A DNA stretch of 34,516 nucleotides. It comes from Nocardioidaceae bacterium (GTDB taxonomy: Bacteria; Actinomycetota; Actinomycetes; Propionibacteriales; Nocardioidaceae). The notes under the pieces are model-generated. The model was given only the letters and a program-made list of their open reading frames with translations. It was not told the origin of the DNA and did not search any database. The number at the start of each line of letters is the position of its first letter. Position 1 is the stretch's first letter. Where the stretch lies: NCBI GenBank assembly GCA_025934895.1, contig JAICWH010000028.1, forward strand, positions 1 to 34,516, in the 5' to 3' direction. A program made the position numbers and the translations under genes. Of this stretch, positions 15,178 to 23,091 are shown one piece after another.

Positions 15178-16134
15178 ATGGGCAAGAAGTCACGCGTCAA
15201 GGCGCGCACAGCCGCCGACCCGAGCACCACCACCGCTGCCGTCTCGGCGAGGCAGCCGTGTCCGTGCGGGTCGGGACGCCGCTACAAGGCGTGCCACGGC
15301 AGCTCGGCGGGCCCGGTGCAGACCTACGTGGCGCGGCCCTTCGAGGGCATCACCGGCGAGTGCGACCTGATCGCGATGCGCGAGATCGTCGCCGCTGCCA
15401 CCGCCTCGCTGCCGCTGCGGGACGGGGTCGCCGACGGCCGTCCGGTGCAGCTGTGCTCGTTGCTGCCGATGGCGGCTCCGGCGTTGTCGAGGACCGACGG
15501 CAGCGTCTGGCTCGGTCTCCAGGTCCAGCACGGCTTCGGGGACCCGAGCCGGGACCTGGGCGCCGTACTCCTCAAGGCGCTGGCGGTGCCGCCGGGCGAC
15601 GGGGTCGTGGGGCTGACCGACGCACCCGGTGACGGCCCGCGCTTGCAGGATCTGGTCGGCGGCGGCCCTCTCGAGGTCACGGTGCACGACGGGTTCGACT
15701 ACTGGATCGCGGACGTGGACGACCCCACGGGTGCGGCCGCTGCGTCCCTGGAGACGGCGAACGCGGCGGCGAAGCCGAGCGCGCGGCTCAGCTCGGTGGA
15801 GGCGGCGTACTGGACCGACGTCGGCAGCCGCGAGCACCTGCGCTGGGTGATGCCGTACGACGAGGAGCCGCTCCTCGACGCGCTGGCCCGGCTGCACGTC
15901 GCGGGGTCGGATGTGCTGGCCGCGGGGTCGCGCTTCGTGGGGATGTTCCGAGCGCACGGCCGGCTCGTCCCGGTGTGGGACCTGCCGTCGGGCACCGGCG
16001 CCGCCGTCATCGAGGAGCCGGCAGCGCGGTTCGGTCGGGACCTCGAGGAGGCACTCGCGGATGGGTCGCCCCTCACTCCGGCGGAGCGCTCCGCGCGCAG
16101 CGGGCTGGCCAACCGGCAGCTCACCATCCGCTGA
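15178..16134 (+). CDS. DUF5926 family protein with N-terminal SEC-C motif
   Basis: A 318-residue actinobacterial protein. The first ten residues are basic (MGKKSRVKAR), followed by a SEC-C zinc-binding motif CPCGSGRRYKACHG with Cys28, Cys30, Cys39 and His40, as at the end of SecA where it binds SecB and ribosomes. The remaining 270 residues form the conserved DUF5926 region, with YVARPFEGITGECDLIAMRE, VHDGFDYWIADV and LRWVMPYDEEPLLDALARLH. Function is not established; the motif suggests a ribosome- or preprotein-associated role. Confidence 0.88.
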   Translation: MGKKSRVKARTAADPSTTTAAVSARQPCPCGSGRRYKACHGSSAGPVQTYVARPFEGITGECDLIAMREIVAAATASLPLRDGVADGRPVQLCSLLPMAAPALSRTDGSVWLGLQVQHGFGDPSRDLGAVLLKALAVPPGDGVVGLTDAPGDGPRLQDLVGGGPLEVTVHDGFDYWIADVDDPTGAAAASLETANAAAKPSARLSSVEAAYWTDVGSREHLRWVMPYDEEPLLDALARLHVAGSDVLAAGSRFVGMFRAHGRLVPVWDLPSGTGAAVIEEPAARFGRDLEEALADGSPLTPAERSARSGLANRQLTIR

Positions 16135-16162
16135 GCACCCGGTCCTGAAGCAACCGCTACGC

Positions 16163-16217
16163 ACTGGCTAGACCAGTCGGTGAACCGTGGGGTTCCTCCG
16201 GTGGTTCGGGTCACCGG
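16163..16217 (+). other. Cluster of three short hairpins
   Basis: Three perfect stem-loops follow one another within 55 nt: ACTGG/CCAGT (16163-16177), GAACC/GGTTC (16182-16195) and CCGGTG/CACCGG (16198-16217). They lie 28 nt after the DUF5926 stop. They may jointly terminate that gene or be part of a small RNA. Confidence 0.5.
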
Positions 16218-16220
16218 TGG

Positions 16221-16249
16221 TTGATCAGGCTGTCCGTCACCCCTAGGTT
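16221..16249 (+). promoter_or_regulatory. Promoter-like sequence pointing into the arcA 3' end
   Basis: TTGATC (16221-16226), a 17-bp spacer and TAGGTT (16244-16249) match a housekeeping promoter well. An ATG follows after 5 nt at 16255 and opens a 73-codon frame antisense to arcA beginning MPGRCCIPRQQ. The frame does not resemble a known protein, so an antisense RNA is as likely as a peptide. Confidence 0.4.
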
Positions 16250-16285
16250 GGAGAATGCCCGGTCGTTGTTGTATCCCCCGTCAGC

Positions 16286-16319
16286 AGCGGCCGGGCTTCC
16301 ATGGCAGTGCTCGGCCGCT
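16286..16319 (-). terminator. Terminator hairpin of arcA
   Basis: AGCGGCCG at 16286 pairs with CGGCCGCT at 16312-16319, and the stem extends by about three more bases with one mismatch. It begins 3 nt after the arcA stop codon on the minus strand. There is no U-tract. Confidence 0.55.
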
Positions 16320-16322
16320 CGG

Positions 16323-17597
16323 TCAGGCTCCCGAGGGTTGTAGCGGCTCGCGCAGCACCGGGCAGGACATGCACCGCGGGCCGCCCCGGCCGGACCCCAG
16401 CTCGGACCCGGAGATCGCCACCACCTCGATGCCGGCCTCCTCGAGGCGGGCGTTGGTCTCGATGTTGCGCTCGTAGGCCACCGCCACCCGGGGGGAGAGG
16501 GCCAGGGTGTTGTTGCCGTCGTCCCACTGCTCGCGCTCGGCGGTCACCGGGTCCAGGCCGGTGTCGATCTGGTGGAACGTGTCGATGCTCATCGCCTTGG
16601 CGGCTGCCACCAGGAACGGCTCGGCGTCGGCGACCTGCAGCACCAGGTCGCCGTCCCGGTCGCCGGTGCGGTCGCCCACCGTCACGGCATAGGCCATGAG
16701 ACTGTCGGCGACGTTGGGGTACATCACGATCTTGTCCACGTCGACCATCGTGCACACGGTGTCCAGGTGCATCGTCGCGCGCTCCTGGGCGATGGGCACG
16801 GCGAGCACCGTGTGCGCGAGGTCCGCCCCGAACACCTGCCGCGCGAGGCGTTCGGCGCCTGCGGGCGTCGTACGCTCCCCGACGCCGACGGCGATCACGC
16901 CGGGAGCCAGGAGCAGCACGTCGCCGCCCTCGACGTGCTCACGCTGCCAGCCGTGGATCGTCGCGGTGCCGGCGAAACGGGGGTGCTCGGTGTAGATCAG
17001 CTCGGTCAGCTGGGTCTCGCGCTCCCGCGCGGGCATCGCGAGGGACGTGACGGCCACCCGGTCGCGGATCCACACGCTCGAGTCCCGCGTGAACAGCAGG
17101 TTCGGCAGCGGGTCGATCAGGAAGTCGTCGTGGGCCAGCAGGCTGGTGACCAGGCCGTGCCCGCCTCGCACCTCGTCGTTGCGGACGCCCGCGGTCAGGA
17201 ACAGCGACAGCTCCTCGGGCGCCTGGTCGTGCAAGGCGCTGTCGAGATAGGTGCGGAGAGTGTCGCCGAGGTGCAGGCTGGACATCGCGCCGGCGATGGC
17301 GTGCTCGCGGGCGGCCTCGGTCTGAAGCGTCTCGGTGAGCAGCTCGGTGAGGTAGAGCACCTCGACGTCGCGGTCCCGAAGGGCAGATGCGAACGCGTCG
17401 TGCTCGTCCTGGGCACGGCTCACCCAGGGGATGCCGTCGAAGAGCAGCTTGTCGTTGTTGCGGGGGGTGAGCCGTTGGAGCTCCGGGCCGGGCCGGTGCA
17501 GCATGACCGTGCGCAGTCGACCGACCTCGCTGTCCACACCGTGCGCTCGGCCGCCGTGCAGACCCGTGCCGGCGGGTTCAGTGCCCAGGTTCGTCAT
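16323..17597 (-). CDS. arcA: Arginine deiminase
   Basis: A 424-residue enzyme hydrolysing arginine to citrulline and ammonia, first step of the arginine deiminase pathway, in the cytoplasm. Catalytic-site motifs are present: [41 protein letters not shown] and the nucleophile loop GGPRCMSCP with Cys409. Length is normal. No arcB, arcC or arcD antiporter is adjacent, so it is solitary here and may serve acid tolerance or nitrogen supply rather than fermentation. Transcription starts close to the ATG. The gene is followed by a strong hairpin. Confidence 0.95.
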   Translation of the reverse strand: MTNLGTEPAGTGLHGGRAHGVDSEVGRLRTVMLHRPGPELQRLTPRNNDKLLFDGIPWVSRAQDEHDAFASALRDRDVEVLYLTELLTETLQTEAAREHAIAGAMSSLHLGDTLRTYLDSALHDQAPEELSLFLTAGVRNDEVRGGHGLVTSLLAHDDFLIDPLPNLLFTRDSSVWIRDRVAVTSLAMPARERETQLTELIYTEHPRFAGTATIHGWQREHVEGGDVLLLAPGVIAVGVGERTTPAGAERLARQVFGADLAHTVLAVPIAQERATMHLDTVCTMVDVDKIVMYPNVADSLMAYAVTVGDRTGDRDGDLVLQVADAEPFLVAAAKAMSIDTFHQIDTGLDPVTAEREQWDDGNNTLALSPRVAVAYERNIETNARLEEAGIEVVAISGSELGSGRGGPRCMSCPVLREPLQPSGA

Positions 17598-17604
17598 AGA
17601 GGGA

Positions 17605-17610
17605 AGCGTA
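17605..17610 (-). promoter_or_regulatory. -10 box of arcA
   Basis: On the minus strand TACGCT ends 7 nt before the ATG at 17597. Confidence 0.65.
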
Positions 17611-17659
17611 GTGGCCGATCTGGTGACCCGGCCCGTCCGCTGCGCCGAGGGTGCCGACC

Positions 17660-17920
17660 CGGCGTGTGTGGCGGGGTGCGGGGTGTCGAGTCGGCGCGTG
17701 TGGCGGGGTGGGCGTGTCGAGTCGGCGTGTGTGGCGGGGTGCGGGGTGTTGAGTCGGCGCGTGTGGCGGGTGGCAGGTGTCGAGTCGGCCGGGGGTCGGC
17801 CCTGCCGATGGGCCGACTCGGCGGGGTCGGGCCCTGCGGATAGGCCGACTCGGCAGGTTCGGGCCCTGCGGATGGGCCGACTCGGCAGGTTCGGACCCTG
17901 CGGATGAGCCGACTCGGCAG
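17660..17920. repeat. Array of eight ~32-bp repeats in two opposed families
   Basis: Four units of family A (core GTGTGGCGGGGTGCGGGGTG) each end in GAGTCGG, at 17688, 17719, 17751 and 17782. Four units of family B (core CGGGCCCTGCGGATGGGCC) each end in GCCGACTCGG, at 17812, 17844, 17876 and 17908. Spacing is 30-32 bp throughout. The A tag GAGTCGGC is the reverse complement of the B tag GCCGACTC. The array fills most of the 372-bp gap between the GDT1-family gene and arcA; no gene was found in that gap. Confidence 0.9.
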
Positions 17921-17969
17921 GGTGGGCGTGTGCCCGCCCGCCCCCGAGCCCGCAGGCCCATGACCCTGG

Positions 17970-18575
17970 TCAGGCGGTGGCCAGCTCCACGAGGGTCACG
18001 CCGGCGAGGAGCAGGCAGACCGCGGCGCCGATGTAGTGGAGAAGCGAGAGCCGGAGGTGGCGCAGCAGCACCCGACCGGCGAGCACGGCGAGCCCGGAGA
18101 CCACGAGCAGCGCCCCCCAGGCGCCGAAGAAGACGTTGACGTGGTCGTCGAACCTGGTGACGAAGCTGATCGTCAGAAGCTGGGAGAGGTCGCCCCACTC
18201 GGCGGCGAACAACACCAGGAACGACGCGACGCACGCCTTGAGGAACGACCGGGCCTCGGTGGCCTGCGCCGCGTACTCCTCCTCCTGGTCCTTCTCGGCC
18301 GCGTCGGCCCCGGGCGCCGTGCGCAGCAGGACGACCGCGCCGATCAAGAAGATGGCCGCCGCGACGCTCCGCACCACCAGGCCGGGCAGCAGGGTCGCCA
18401 GGGCCCCGATGGTGACCGCGACCAGGGTCTGCACCCCGAAGGCGACCCCGACGCCGAGCCACACCGCGAGCGGCGGGTAGCGGGTGGACAGCACGAGCGC
18501 TGCGATGAAGGTCTTGTCCGGCAGCTCGACGACGAAGATCGCGCCGAACGTGGCGGCGAGGATGGCCAGGTCCAT
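17970..18575 (-). CDS. GDT1/TMEM165 (UPF0016) family cation transporter
   Basis: A 201-residue membrane protein with two related halves of three spans each. Half 1 carries ELPDKT at residues 17-22, half 2 EWGDLSQ at 126-132, the paired E-x-G/P-D signatures of the Ca2+/Mn2+:H+ exchange family. The second copy has Leu where Lys or Arg is usual. A charged loop (EKDQEEEYAAQ, about 94-104) separates the halves. The ATG lies only 9 bp after the larC stop, so it is the third gene of the larB-larC transcript. Manganese or calcium export is inferred from the family. Confidence 0.88.
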   Translation of the reverse strand: MDLAILAATFGAIFVVELPDKTFIAALVLSTRYPPLAVWLGVGVAFGVQTLVAVTIGALATLLPGLVVRSVAAAIFLIGAVVLLRTAPGADAAEKDQEEEYAAQATEARSFLKACVASFLVLFAAEWGDLSQLLTISFVTRFDDHVNVFFGAWGALLVVSGLAVLAGRVLLRHLRLSLLHYIGAAVCLLLAGVTLVELATA

Positions 18576-18584
18576 GAGGCCCTT

Positions 18585-19781
18585 CTAGCGGGGGCGTGGG
18601 TCGTCGGTCAGCCAGGCCCTGCTGGCAGCGGACGCGTCGGCGAGCACGTCCTTGACCGGTCGACCGGTGGCCGTCGCGGCCCTGACCACGTCGTCGTACT
18701 CGGGTTGCGCGTTGACCACCCGCCCTTGATGAACCGCTATCTTCACATGGACCGGCTGACCACCGACCTGCACGGTCCGGATGCTGCGCTCGAGGGCGGT
18801 CTTGCCGACCGGGATCTCACGCAGCCCGATCGTCGAGGTCTGCGCGAACATCGCCGTGCGTACGGCGCCCGCCCGGGTCGAGCCCACCAGCGCGCTCAGC
18901 GTATGCGCCGGCCGGCCCTTCTTCATCAGGATCGGCGTCAGCCAGGCATCGGCGGCGCCGGCCGCGAGCAGGGCCGAGATCACGTCGGGCCACAGCCGCG
19001 GGTCGAGGTCGTCGATGTTCGTCTCGAGCAGCAGCGGGGCGTCGAGCGCCAGATGCGCCGGCTCGCCGACGAAGAGCCGCAGCACGTTGGCATGGCTGTC
19101 CGGGTCTCGAGCTCCGGCGCCGACCCCGATGGCCGTGACCGACATCATCGGCTGGTCGCCGTACGACGTGCCGTTCGTGATGAGCAGCGCCGCTCCAGTG
19201 GGCGTGCACAGCTCGCCGGCGAGCCCGGCGGGTCCCGGGCCGGCGTACGACGGGACGCCGCGCAGCAGGTCGGAGACCGCCGGCACCGGCACCGGCAGCT
19301 CGCCGTGCGCCCCCCGCACCTGTCCTGAGCCGACCGCGACGGGTGAGACCACGAGCCGCTCCAGGCGCAGGTGCTCGATGCCGGCGCAGCCGCCGACGAC
19401 GTCCGCGATGGCGTCCAGCGCCCCCACCTCGTGGAAGTGCACCTGCGTGAGAGGGGTCCCGTGGACCGCTGCCTCCGCCTGCGCGAGCCGCTCGAACGTC
19501 GCGTGGGCCCGAGCGCGCACCGGCTCGTCGAGGTCCGCGTCCGCGAGCAGCGCTGAGACGTCCGGCCAGGTCCGGTGCGCGGTGCTGTCGGCCACCTCGA
19601 CGTGGCACCGGGTGGCGGCGAAGCCGTTGCGGCTCACCGTCTCGGCGCGGAGCGACACGGCCTCCGGGGCGACGGCGGTGACGGCGGAGGTCAGCACGTC
19701 GAGGGGCACGCCGGCACCGAGCAGCGCTCCGAGCAGCATGTCCCCGCTGGCTCCCGAGGTGGCGTCGAGCCAGCCGATCAC
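18585..19781 (-). CDS. larC: Nickel-pincer cofactor biosynthesis protein LarC
   Basis: A 398-residue LarC, the CTP-dependent cyclometallase that inserts nickel into the pincer pyridinium mononucleotide cofactor first found in lactate racemase. The start MIGWLDATSGASGDMLLGAL, VHFHEVGALDAIADV at about 114-128, LCTPTGAALL, LLETNIDDLDPRLWP and MKKGRPAHTLSALV are characteristic. In some lactobacilli larC is split and joined by a programmed frameshift; here it is one uninterrupted frame. GTG 19781 overlaps the larB stop (GTGA). LarA and LarE are not in the window. Confidence 0.93.
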   Translation of the reverse strand: MIGWLDATSGASGDMLLGALLGAGVPLDVLTSAVTAVAPEAVSLRAETVSRNGFAATRCHVEVADSTAHRTWPDVSALLADADLDEPVRARAHATFERLAQAEAAVHGTPLTQVHFHEVGALDAIADVVGGCAGIEHLRLERLVVSPVAVGSGQVRGAHGELPVPVPAVSDLLRGVPSYAGPGPAGLAGELCTPTGAALLITNGTSYGDQPMMSVTAIGVGAGARDPDSHANVLRLFVGEPAHLALDAPLLLETNIDDLDPRLWPDVISALLAAGAADAWLTPILMKKGRPAHTLSALVGSTRAGAVRTAMFAQTSTIGLREIPVGKTALERSIRTVQVGGQPVHVKIAVHQGRVVNAQPEYDDVVRAATATGRPVKDVLADASAASRAWLTDDPRPR

Positions 19782-20470
19782 GCCCGGTCCCGAGGCATCG
19801 CGTTGCGGGCGACCCGGGCCGCGAAGAGTCCGGCGCCGAACCCGTTGTCGATGTTCACCACCGTCACCCCCGGTGCGCAGGAGTTCAACATCCCGAGCAG
19901 CGCGGCCAGCCCACCGAACGAGGAGCCGTAGCCGACGCTGGTCGGCACCGCGACGATCGGGACGCCCACCAGCCCACCGACCACACTGGGCAGGGCACCC
20001 TCCATGCCGGCGACGACCACGAGACAGTCGGCCGCCGCGAGCTCGTCGCGCACGGCGAGCAGCCGATGCAGCCCGGCGACGCCGACGTCGGTCACGACGG
20101 ATACCGCGGTGCCGTGCACCCGGGCGGTGAGCGCCGCCTCGGCCGCGACCGGGGCGTCGGAGGTCCCCGCGGACACCACGACGACGGTGCCACGGGCGGC
20201 CGGCAGCGGACCCAGGGTCGCTGCCCGCGCGACGGTGTCCACGACGGCGTCCGGGAGGATCCCGACCACGGTCTCTAGCGCGTCCTCCGCCAGCCGGGTG
20301 GCCAGCACGGCACGGTCGGGGTGCGCCCGGTGCAGCGTGCCGAGGATCTCGACGACCTGCTGCGGGGTCTTGCCGGCCCCGTAGACCACCTCCGGGTCAC
20401 CCGTCCGCGACGCGCGACCGGTGTCCAGGCGGGCGTAGCCCCCCACGGCGGTGACGGCATCGTCGCTCAT
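19778..20470 (-). CDS. larB: Nickel-pincer cofactor biosynthesis protein LarB
   Basis: A 230-residue LarB, a PurE-related enzyme that carboxylates and hydrolyses nicotinic acid adenine dinucleotide to start pincer cofactor synthesis. After an N-terminal section with GDPEVVYGAGKTP come the AIR-carboxylase-like motifs VVVSAGTSDAPVAAEA, DVGVAGLHRLL, VVVAGMEGALPSVVGGLV, VPTSVGYG and VVNIDNGFGAGLFA. It is the first gene of the larB-larC-GDT1 operon and starts at ATG 20470, seven bases after its -10 box. Divergent from pheA. Confidence 0.93.
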   Translation of the reverse strand: MSDDAVTAVGGYARLDTGRASRTGDPEVVYGAGKTPQQVVEILGTLHRAHPDRAVLATRLAEDALETVVGILPDAVVDTVARAATLGPLPAARGTVVVVSAGTSDAPVAAEAALTARVHGTAVSVVTDVGVAGLHRLLAVRDELAAADCLVVVAGMEGALPSVVGGLVGVPIVAVPTSVGYGSSFGGLAALLGMLNSCAPGVTVVNIDNGFGAGLFAARVARNAMPRDRA

Positions 20471-20477
20471 GGACTCG

Positions 20478-20483
20478 AACCTA
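20478..20483 (-). promoter_or_regulatory. -10 box of the larB operon
   Basis: On the minus strand TAGGTT ends 7 nt before the larB ATG. It lies 8 bp from the pheA -10 box. Confidence 0.65.
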
Positions 20484-20491
20484 TCGGTGCG

Positions 20492-20497
20492 TACTCT
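20492..20497 (+). promoter_or_regulatory. -10 box of pheA
   Basis: TACTCT ends 6 nt before the GTG at 20504. The corresponding -35 would lie at or inside the larB start codon. Confidence 0.65.
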
Positions 20498-20503
20498 GTC
20501 CCC

Positions 20504-21442
20504 GTGCCCGGAGTCCCGCCCGCCCGCTACGCCTACCTCGGCCCTGCGGGCACCTTCACCGAGCAGGCCCTGCGCTCCGTGCCGGCTGCGGCGAAGGCCG
20601 ACCTGCAGCCGTGCGCGACGGTGACGGTCGCCCTGGACGCGGTGCGCGCCGGGGAGGCCGACGGGGCCGTCGTACCCATCGAGAACTCGGTCGAGGGGTC
20701 CGTGCCCGTGACCCTCGACGAGCTGGCCACCGGCGAGCCGCTGATGATCACCCGCGAGATGACCGTGCCGGTCGCGTTCAGCCTGCTGGCCCGGCCCGGC
20801 GTCACCGCGGAGGACGTACGACGGGTGGCCACCCATCCGCACGCCGCGGCGCAGACCCGCCGCTGGTGTGCGCTGCACCTGCCCGCGGCCGAGGTCGTGC
20901 ACACGAGCTCGACGGCGCACGCGGCGTTCGAGCTCACCCAGCCGGACCCCGGGTGGGACGCAGCGATCTCCGCGCCAGTGGCCGCCGACCACTACCGGCT
21001 CGCGACGCTTGCGCACGGCATCGGCGACAACCCGGACGCGCTGACCCGGTTCGTGCTGGTCTCCCGGCCGGGACCCCCACCGCCCGCGACCGGCCGGGAC
21101 AAGACGTCGATCGTGGCGTTCATGCGCGAGGACCATCCCGGTGCCCTGATGGAGATCCTCGACCAGCTGACCATGCGCGGGGTGAACCTGACCCGCATCG
21201 AGTCGAGGCCGACGGGCGCGGCGCTCGGCAACTACTGCTTCTCCATCGACTGCGAGGGCCACGTGGAGGATGCGCGGGTCGGCGAGGCGCTGATGGGCCT
21301 GCGCCGGGTGTGTGCCGACGTACGCTTCCTCGGCTCCTACGAACGCCACGACGGGGTGGCGCCCGACATCCGCGCCGGCACGAGTGACCGGGAGTTCCAG
21401 GACGCCGCCGCCTGGCTCGCGCGCCTCCGCAACGGAGCCTGA
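20504..21442 (+). CDS. pheA: Prephenate dehydratase
   Basis: A 312-residue enzyme converting prephenate to phenylpyruvate in phenylalanine synthesis. The catalytic domain has AYLGPAGTFTEQAL, VVPIENSVEGSV and the Thr-Arg-Phe catalytic motif at 181-183 (DALTRFVLV). A C-terminal ACT domain (about 200-285) carries GALMEILDQL and RIESRP at 231-236, where phenylalanine binds for feedback control. No chorismate mutase domain is fused. GTG 20504 is set by the -10 box; longer in-frame reading upstream would overlap larB. Confidence 0.95.
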   Translation: MPGVPPARYAYLGPAGTFTEQALRSVPAAAKADLQPCATVTVALDAVRAGEADGAVVPIENSVEGSVPVTLDELATGEPLMITREMTVPVAFSLLARPGVTAEDVRRVATHPHAAAQTRRWCALHLPAAEVVHTSSTAHAAFELTQPDPGWDAAISAPVAADHYRLATLAHGIGDNPDALTRFVLVSRPGPPPPATGRDKTSIVAFMREDHPGALMEILDQLTMRGVNLTRIESRPTGAALGNYCFSIDCEGHVEDARVGEALMGLRRVCADVRFLGSYERHDGVAPDIRAGTSDREFQDAAAWLARLRNGA

Positions 21443-21451
21443 GCGCGTGCC

Positions 21452-21457
21452 TAGGCT
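21452..21457 (+). promoter_or_regulatory. -10 box of the DUF4446 gene
   Basis: TAGGCT ends 8 nt before the ATG at 21466. Confidence 0.6.
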
Positions 21458-21465
21458 TCGCCGCG

Positions 21466-21891
21466 ATGGACGTCTCGCTGCTCGCCGCCCTGGTGCTTGC
21501 GCTGCTCGTGGTCAGTCTCGCCGCCCTGGTCGTCGGCATCCTGGCCCTGCGACGTACGTCGCAGCACGCCCGGCGCACCTCCCGACGGAACCCGGCGACC
21601 GTGCCCGCGGACCTGGAGGGGCTTCGCGGTGAGGTGCAGGCGCTCCGCGTCGAGGCTGCCGAGGCGCTGCGGCACCTCGCGGTGGTGCGCTACGACGCGT
21701 TCGGTGACATGGGCGGCCGGCTGTCGTGGTCGCTGGCGCTGCTCGACGAGGCCGGCAACGGGGTGGTGCTGACCTCGATCCACGGGCGCAGCGAAGCGCG
21801 CACATACGCCAAGAACATCGCCGGCTGGTCGTGCGACCAGCAGCTGTCCCCGGAGGAGGAGGAGGCCGTCAGCGCAGCGCGGGCCGAGTGA
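21466..21891 (+). CDS. DUF4446 family membrane-anchored protein
   Basis: A 141-residue protein. An N-terminal membrane helix (about residues 5-28, rich in Leu, Ala and Val) is followed by a basic stop-transfer patch RRTSQHARRTSRR, a short coiled-coil-like stretch (LEGLRGEVQALRVEAAEALR), and the compact DUF4446 domain with VVRYDAFGDMGGRLSWSLAL, then SIHGRSEARTYAK. The soluble part should face the cytoplasm. Function unknown; similar genes accompany pheA/serS in related genomes, from memory. Confidence 0.85.
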   Translation: MDVSLLAALVLALLVVSLAALVVGILALRRTSQHARRTSRRNPATVPADLEGLRGEVQALRVEAAEALRHLAVVRYDAFGDMGGRLSWSLALLDEAGNGVVLTSIHGRSEARTYAKNIAGWSCDQQLSPEEEEAVSAARAE

Positions 21892-21939
21892 GACATGCGG
21901 CTGCCCGGCAACCCGCGTGTCGAGCCCTGCGCCACACGA

Positions 21940-21964
21940 GGTGGACGGCAGCCCTTGCCACACC
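21940..21964. terminator. Candidate terminator between DUF4446 and the opposing hydrolase gene
   Basis: GGTG and CACC, then GGCA and TGCC, form an interrupted 8-bp stem with a 5-nt loop in the 90-bp convergent gap. Confidence 0.4.
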
Positions 21965-21981
21965 ACGGCTGAGGGGTTCGG

Positions 21982-23058
21982 TCAGGCGGGCTGCTCGACG
22001 GTGAGCATCCGGTGCCCGCAGGGTCCGTCGGGGCGCACGTGCAGGGCGCGGGCGCGGACGTCGATGGCCACCGTGGCCAGGGTTCGGTGCCAGAGGACCG
22101 GGTCGGTGCCGGTGAACGGGTGCCGGCAGACCCCGCCGTCGGGCAGGTGGTGGGTCATCGCGGCGACCACCTCCTCCGCGGATGTCGGTCGGTGGCCGGC
22201 GAACGCGTCGAGCAGGTGGTCGCGGCGCAGCTCGGTGCTGACGCCGATGGTGCTCGCCAGGCAGCCGTCCCGGCCCTCGTCGGAGACGAAGTGGTTGGTG
22301 CGCACCAGCAGCCGGTCGGTCGCTCGGACCAGTCCGGGCCCGTTCGGGAAGAGCTCGACGGAGACGGCGTCGCCACGGTCGTCGACGAACGTCAGCGCGG
22401 TCGCGGCCGACGTACGTGCCCCGGACGCGATCTCCACCGCCTGACTGGTCGACGCGGCGTCGTCGAGGACCGACCTGCTGATCAGGTGCACCGGGTGCCC
22501 GACCTCGCCGGTCGCGACGGCGGCGGCATTGTCGCGGTGGTGCAGCATGTTGAGCATCACGCCCACGCCCCGGTCGTTGACGCCGATCTTGGCCAGCATC
22601 CCGAACTCGGTGACCGTCCGCACCACGCGTCCGTCGGGGTGCGGGATCACCCAGCACAGCCAGCCGTCCGACATGGCGTCGTACCAGTCCCAGGTCTGGA
22701 CGGCCACGGGGGTCCGTCCCGGAGGCAGGGAGACGACCGTGGAGCACTCGGTCCGCCCGGTCGGGTTGGCGGCGACGACGATCTCGGTGCGCGCGTTGAC
22801 GGAGGCGACCTGCTCCGCGCTCAGGCCGGCGCCCTCGGCGATGCCGGCGATCTCCTCGGCGTTCTGGGGCGCCACCCGCTGGATGCTCGTCCAGGCCCGG
22901 TCCGACCACAGGTCGACGTCGAACGGGCCGAGGGCGACGGTCTCGAAGAGCCGGCGGTAGCTCGCCACCGTCGCCGCGACCTCGTCCCCGAAGCGCTTTC
23001 CGAGCTCGACGCCCCGGGCGTGCGGGGAGAGGACCGACGACGTGAAGGTGATGGTCAC
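21982..23058 (-). CDS. C45-type Ntn-hydrolase (acyltransferase/peptidase-like)
   Basis: A 358-residue protein resembling the C45 family, whose best known member is penicillin N-acyltransferase. The likely nucleophile is Cys105 in GRTECSTVVS, and the flanking NARTEIVVAAN and AVQTWDWYDAM are typical of the family region around the cleavage site; relatives self-cleave just before this Cys. FGMLAKIGVNDRGVGVMLN and LLVRTNHFV are further conserved strands. The GTG at 23058 is preferred over one at 23067, because the latter overlaps the -10 box. No signal peptide is seen. Substrate unknown. Confidence 0.8.
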   Translation of the reverse strand: MTITFTSSVLSPHARGVELGKRFGDEVAATVASYRRLFETVALGPFDVDLWSDRAWTSIQRVAPQNAEEIAGIAEGAGLSAEQVASVNARTEIVVAANPTGRTECSTVVSLPPGRTPVAVQTWDWYDAMSDGWLCWVIPHPDGRVVRTVTEFGMLAKIGVNDRGVGVMLNMLHHRDNAAAVATGEVGHPVHLISRSVLDDAASTSQAVEIASGARTSAATALTFVDDRGDAVSVELFPNGPGLVRATDRLLVRTNHFVSDEGRDGCLASTIGVSTELRRDHLLDAFAGHRPTSAEEVVAAMTHHLPDGGVCRHPFTGTDPVLWHRTLATVAIDVRARALHVRPDGPCGHRMLTVEQPA

Positions 23059-23065
23059 CGTGCCC

Positions 23066-23071
23066 ACGCTA
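23066..23071 (-). promoter_or_regulatory. -10 box of the C45-type hydrolase gene
   Basis: On the minus strand TAGCGT ends 7 nt before the GTG at 23058, which decides that start. Confidence 0.5.
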
Positions 23072-23091
23072 ACCCCGTCGGATGGTGTGCC

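Noticed and set aside
16163-16217. tRNA gene
   Set aside because: The GGTTCGGG-like loop suggested a T-arm, but the stems do not form an acceptor, D-arm and anticodon arm in tRNA order.
17660-17920. CRISPR array
   Set aside because: Units follow each other with no unique spacers, fall into two opposed families, vary internally, and no cas gene is nearby.
18585-19781. Programmed frameshift in larC
   Set aside because: The coding region is a single intact frame of the full expected length; no slippery site is needed.
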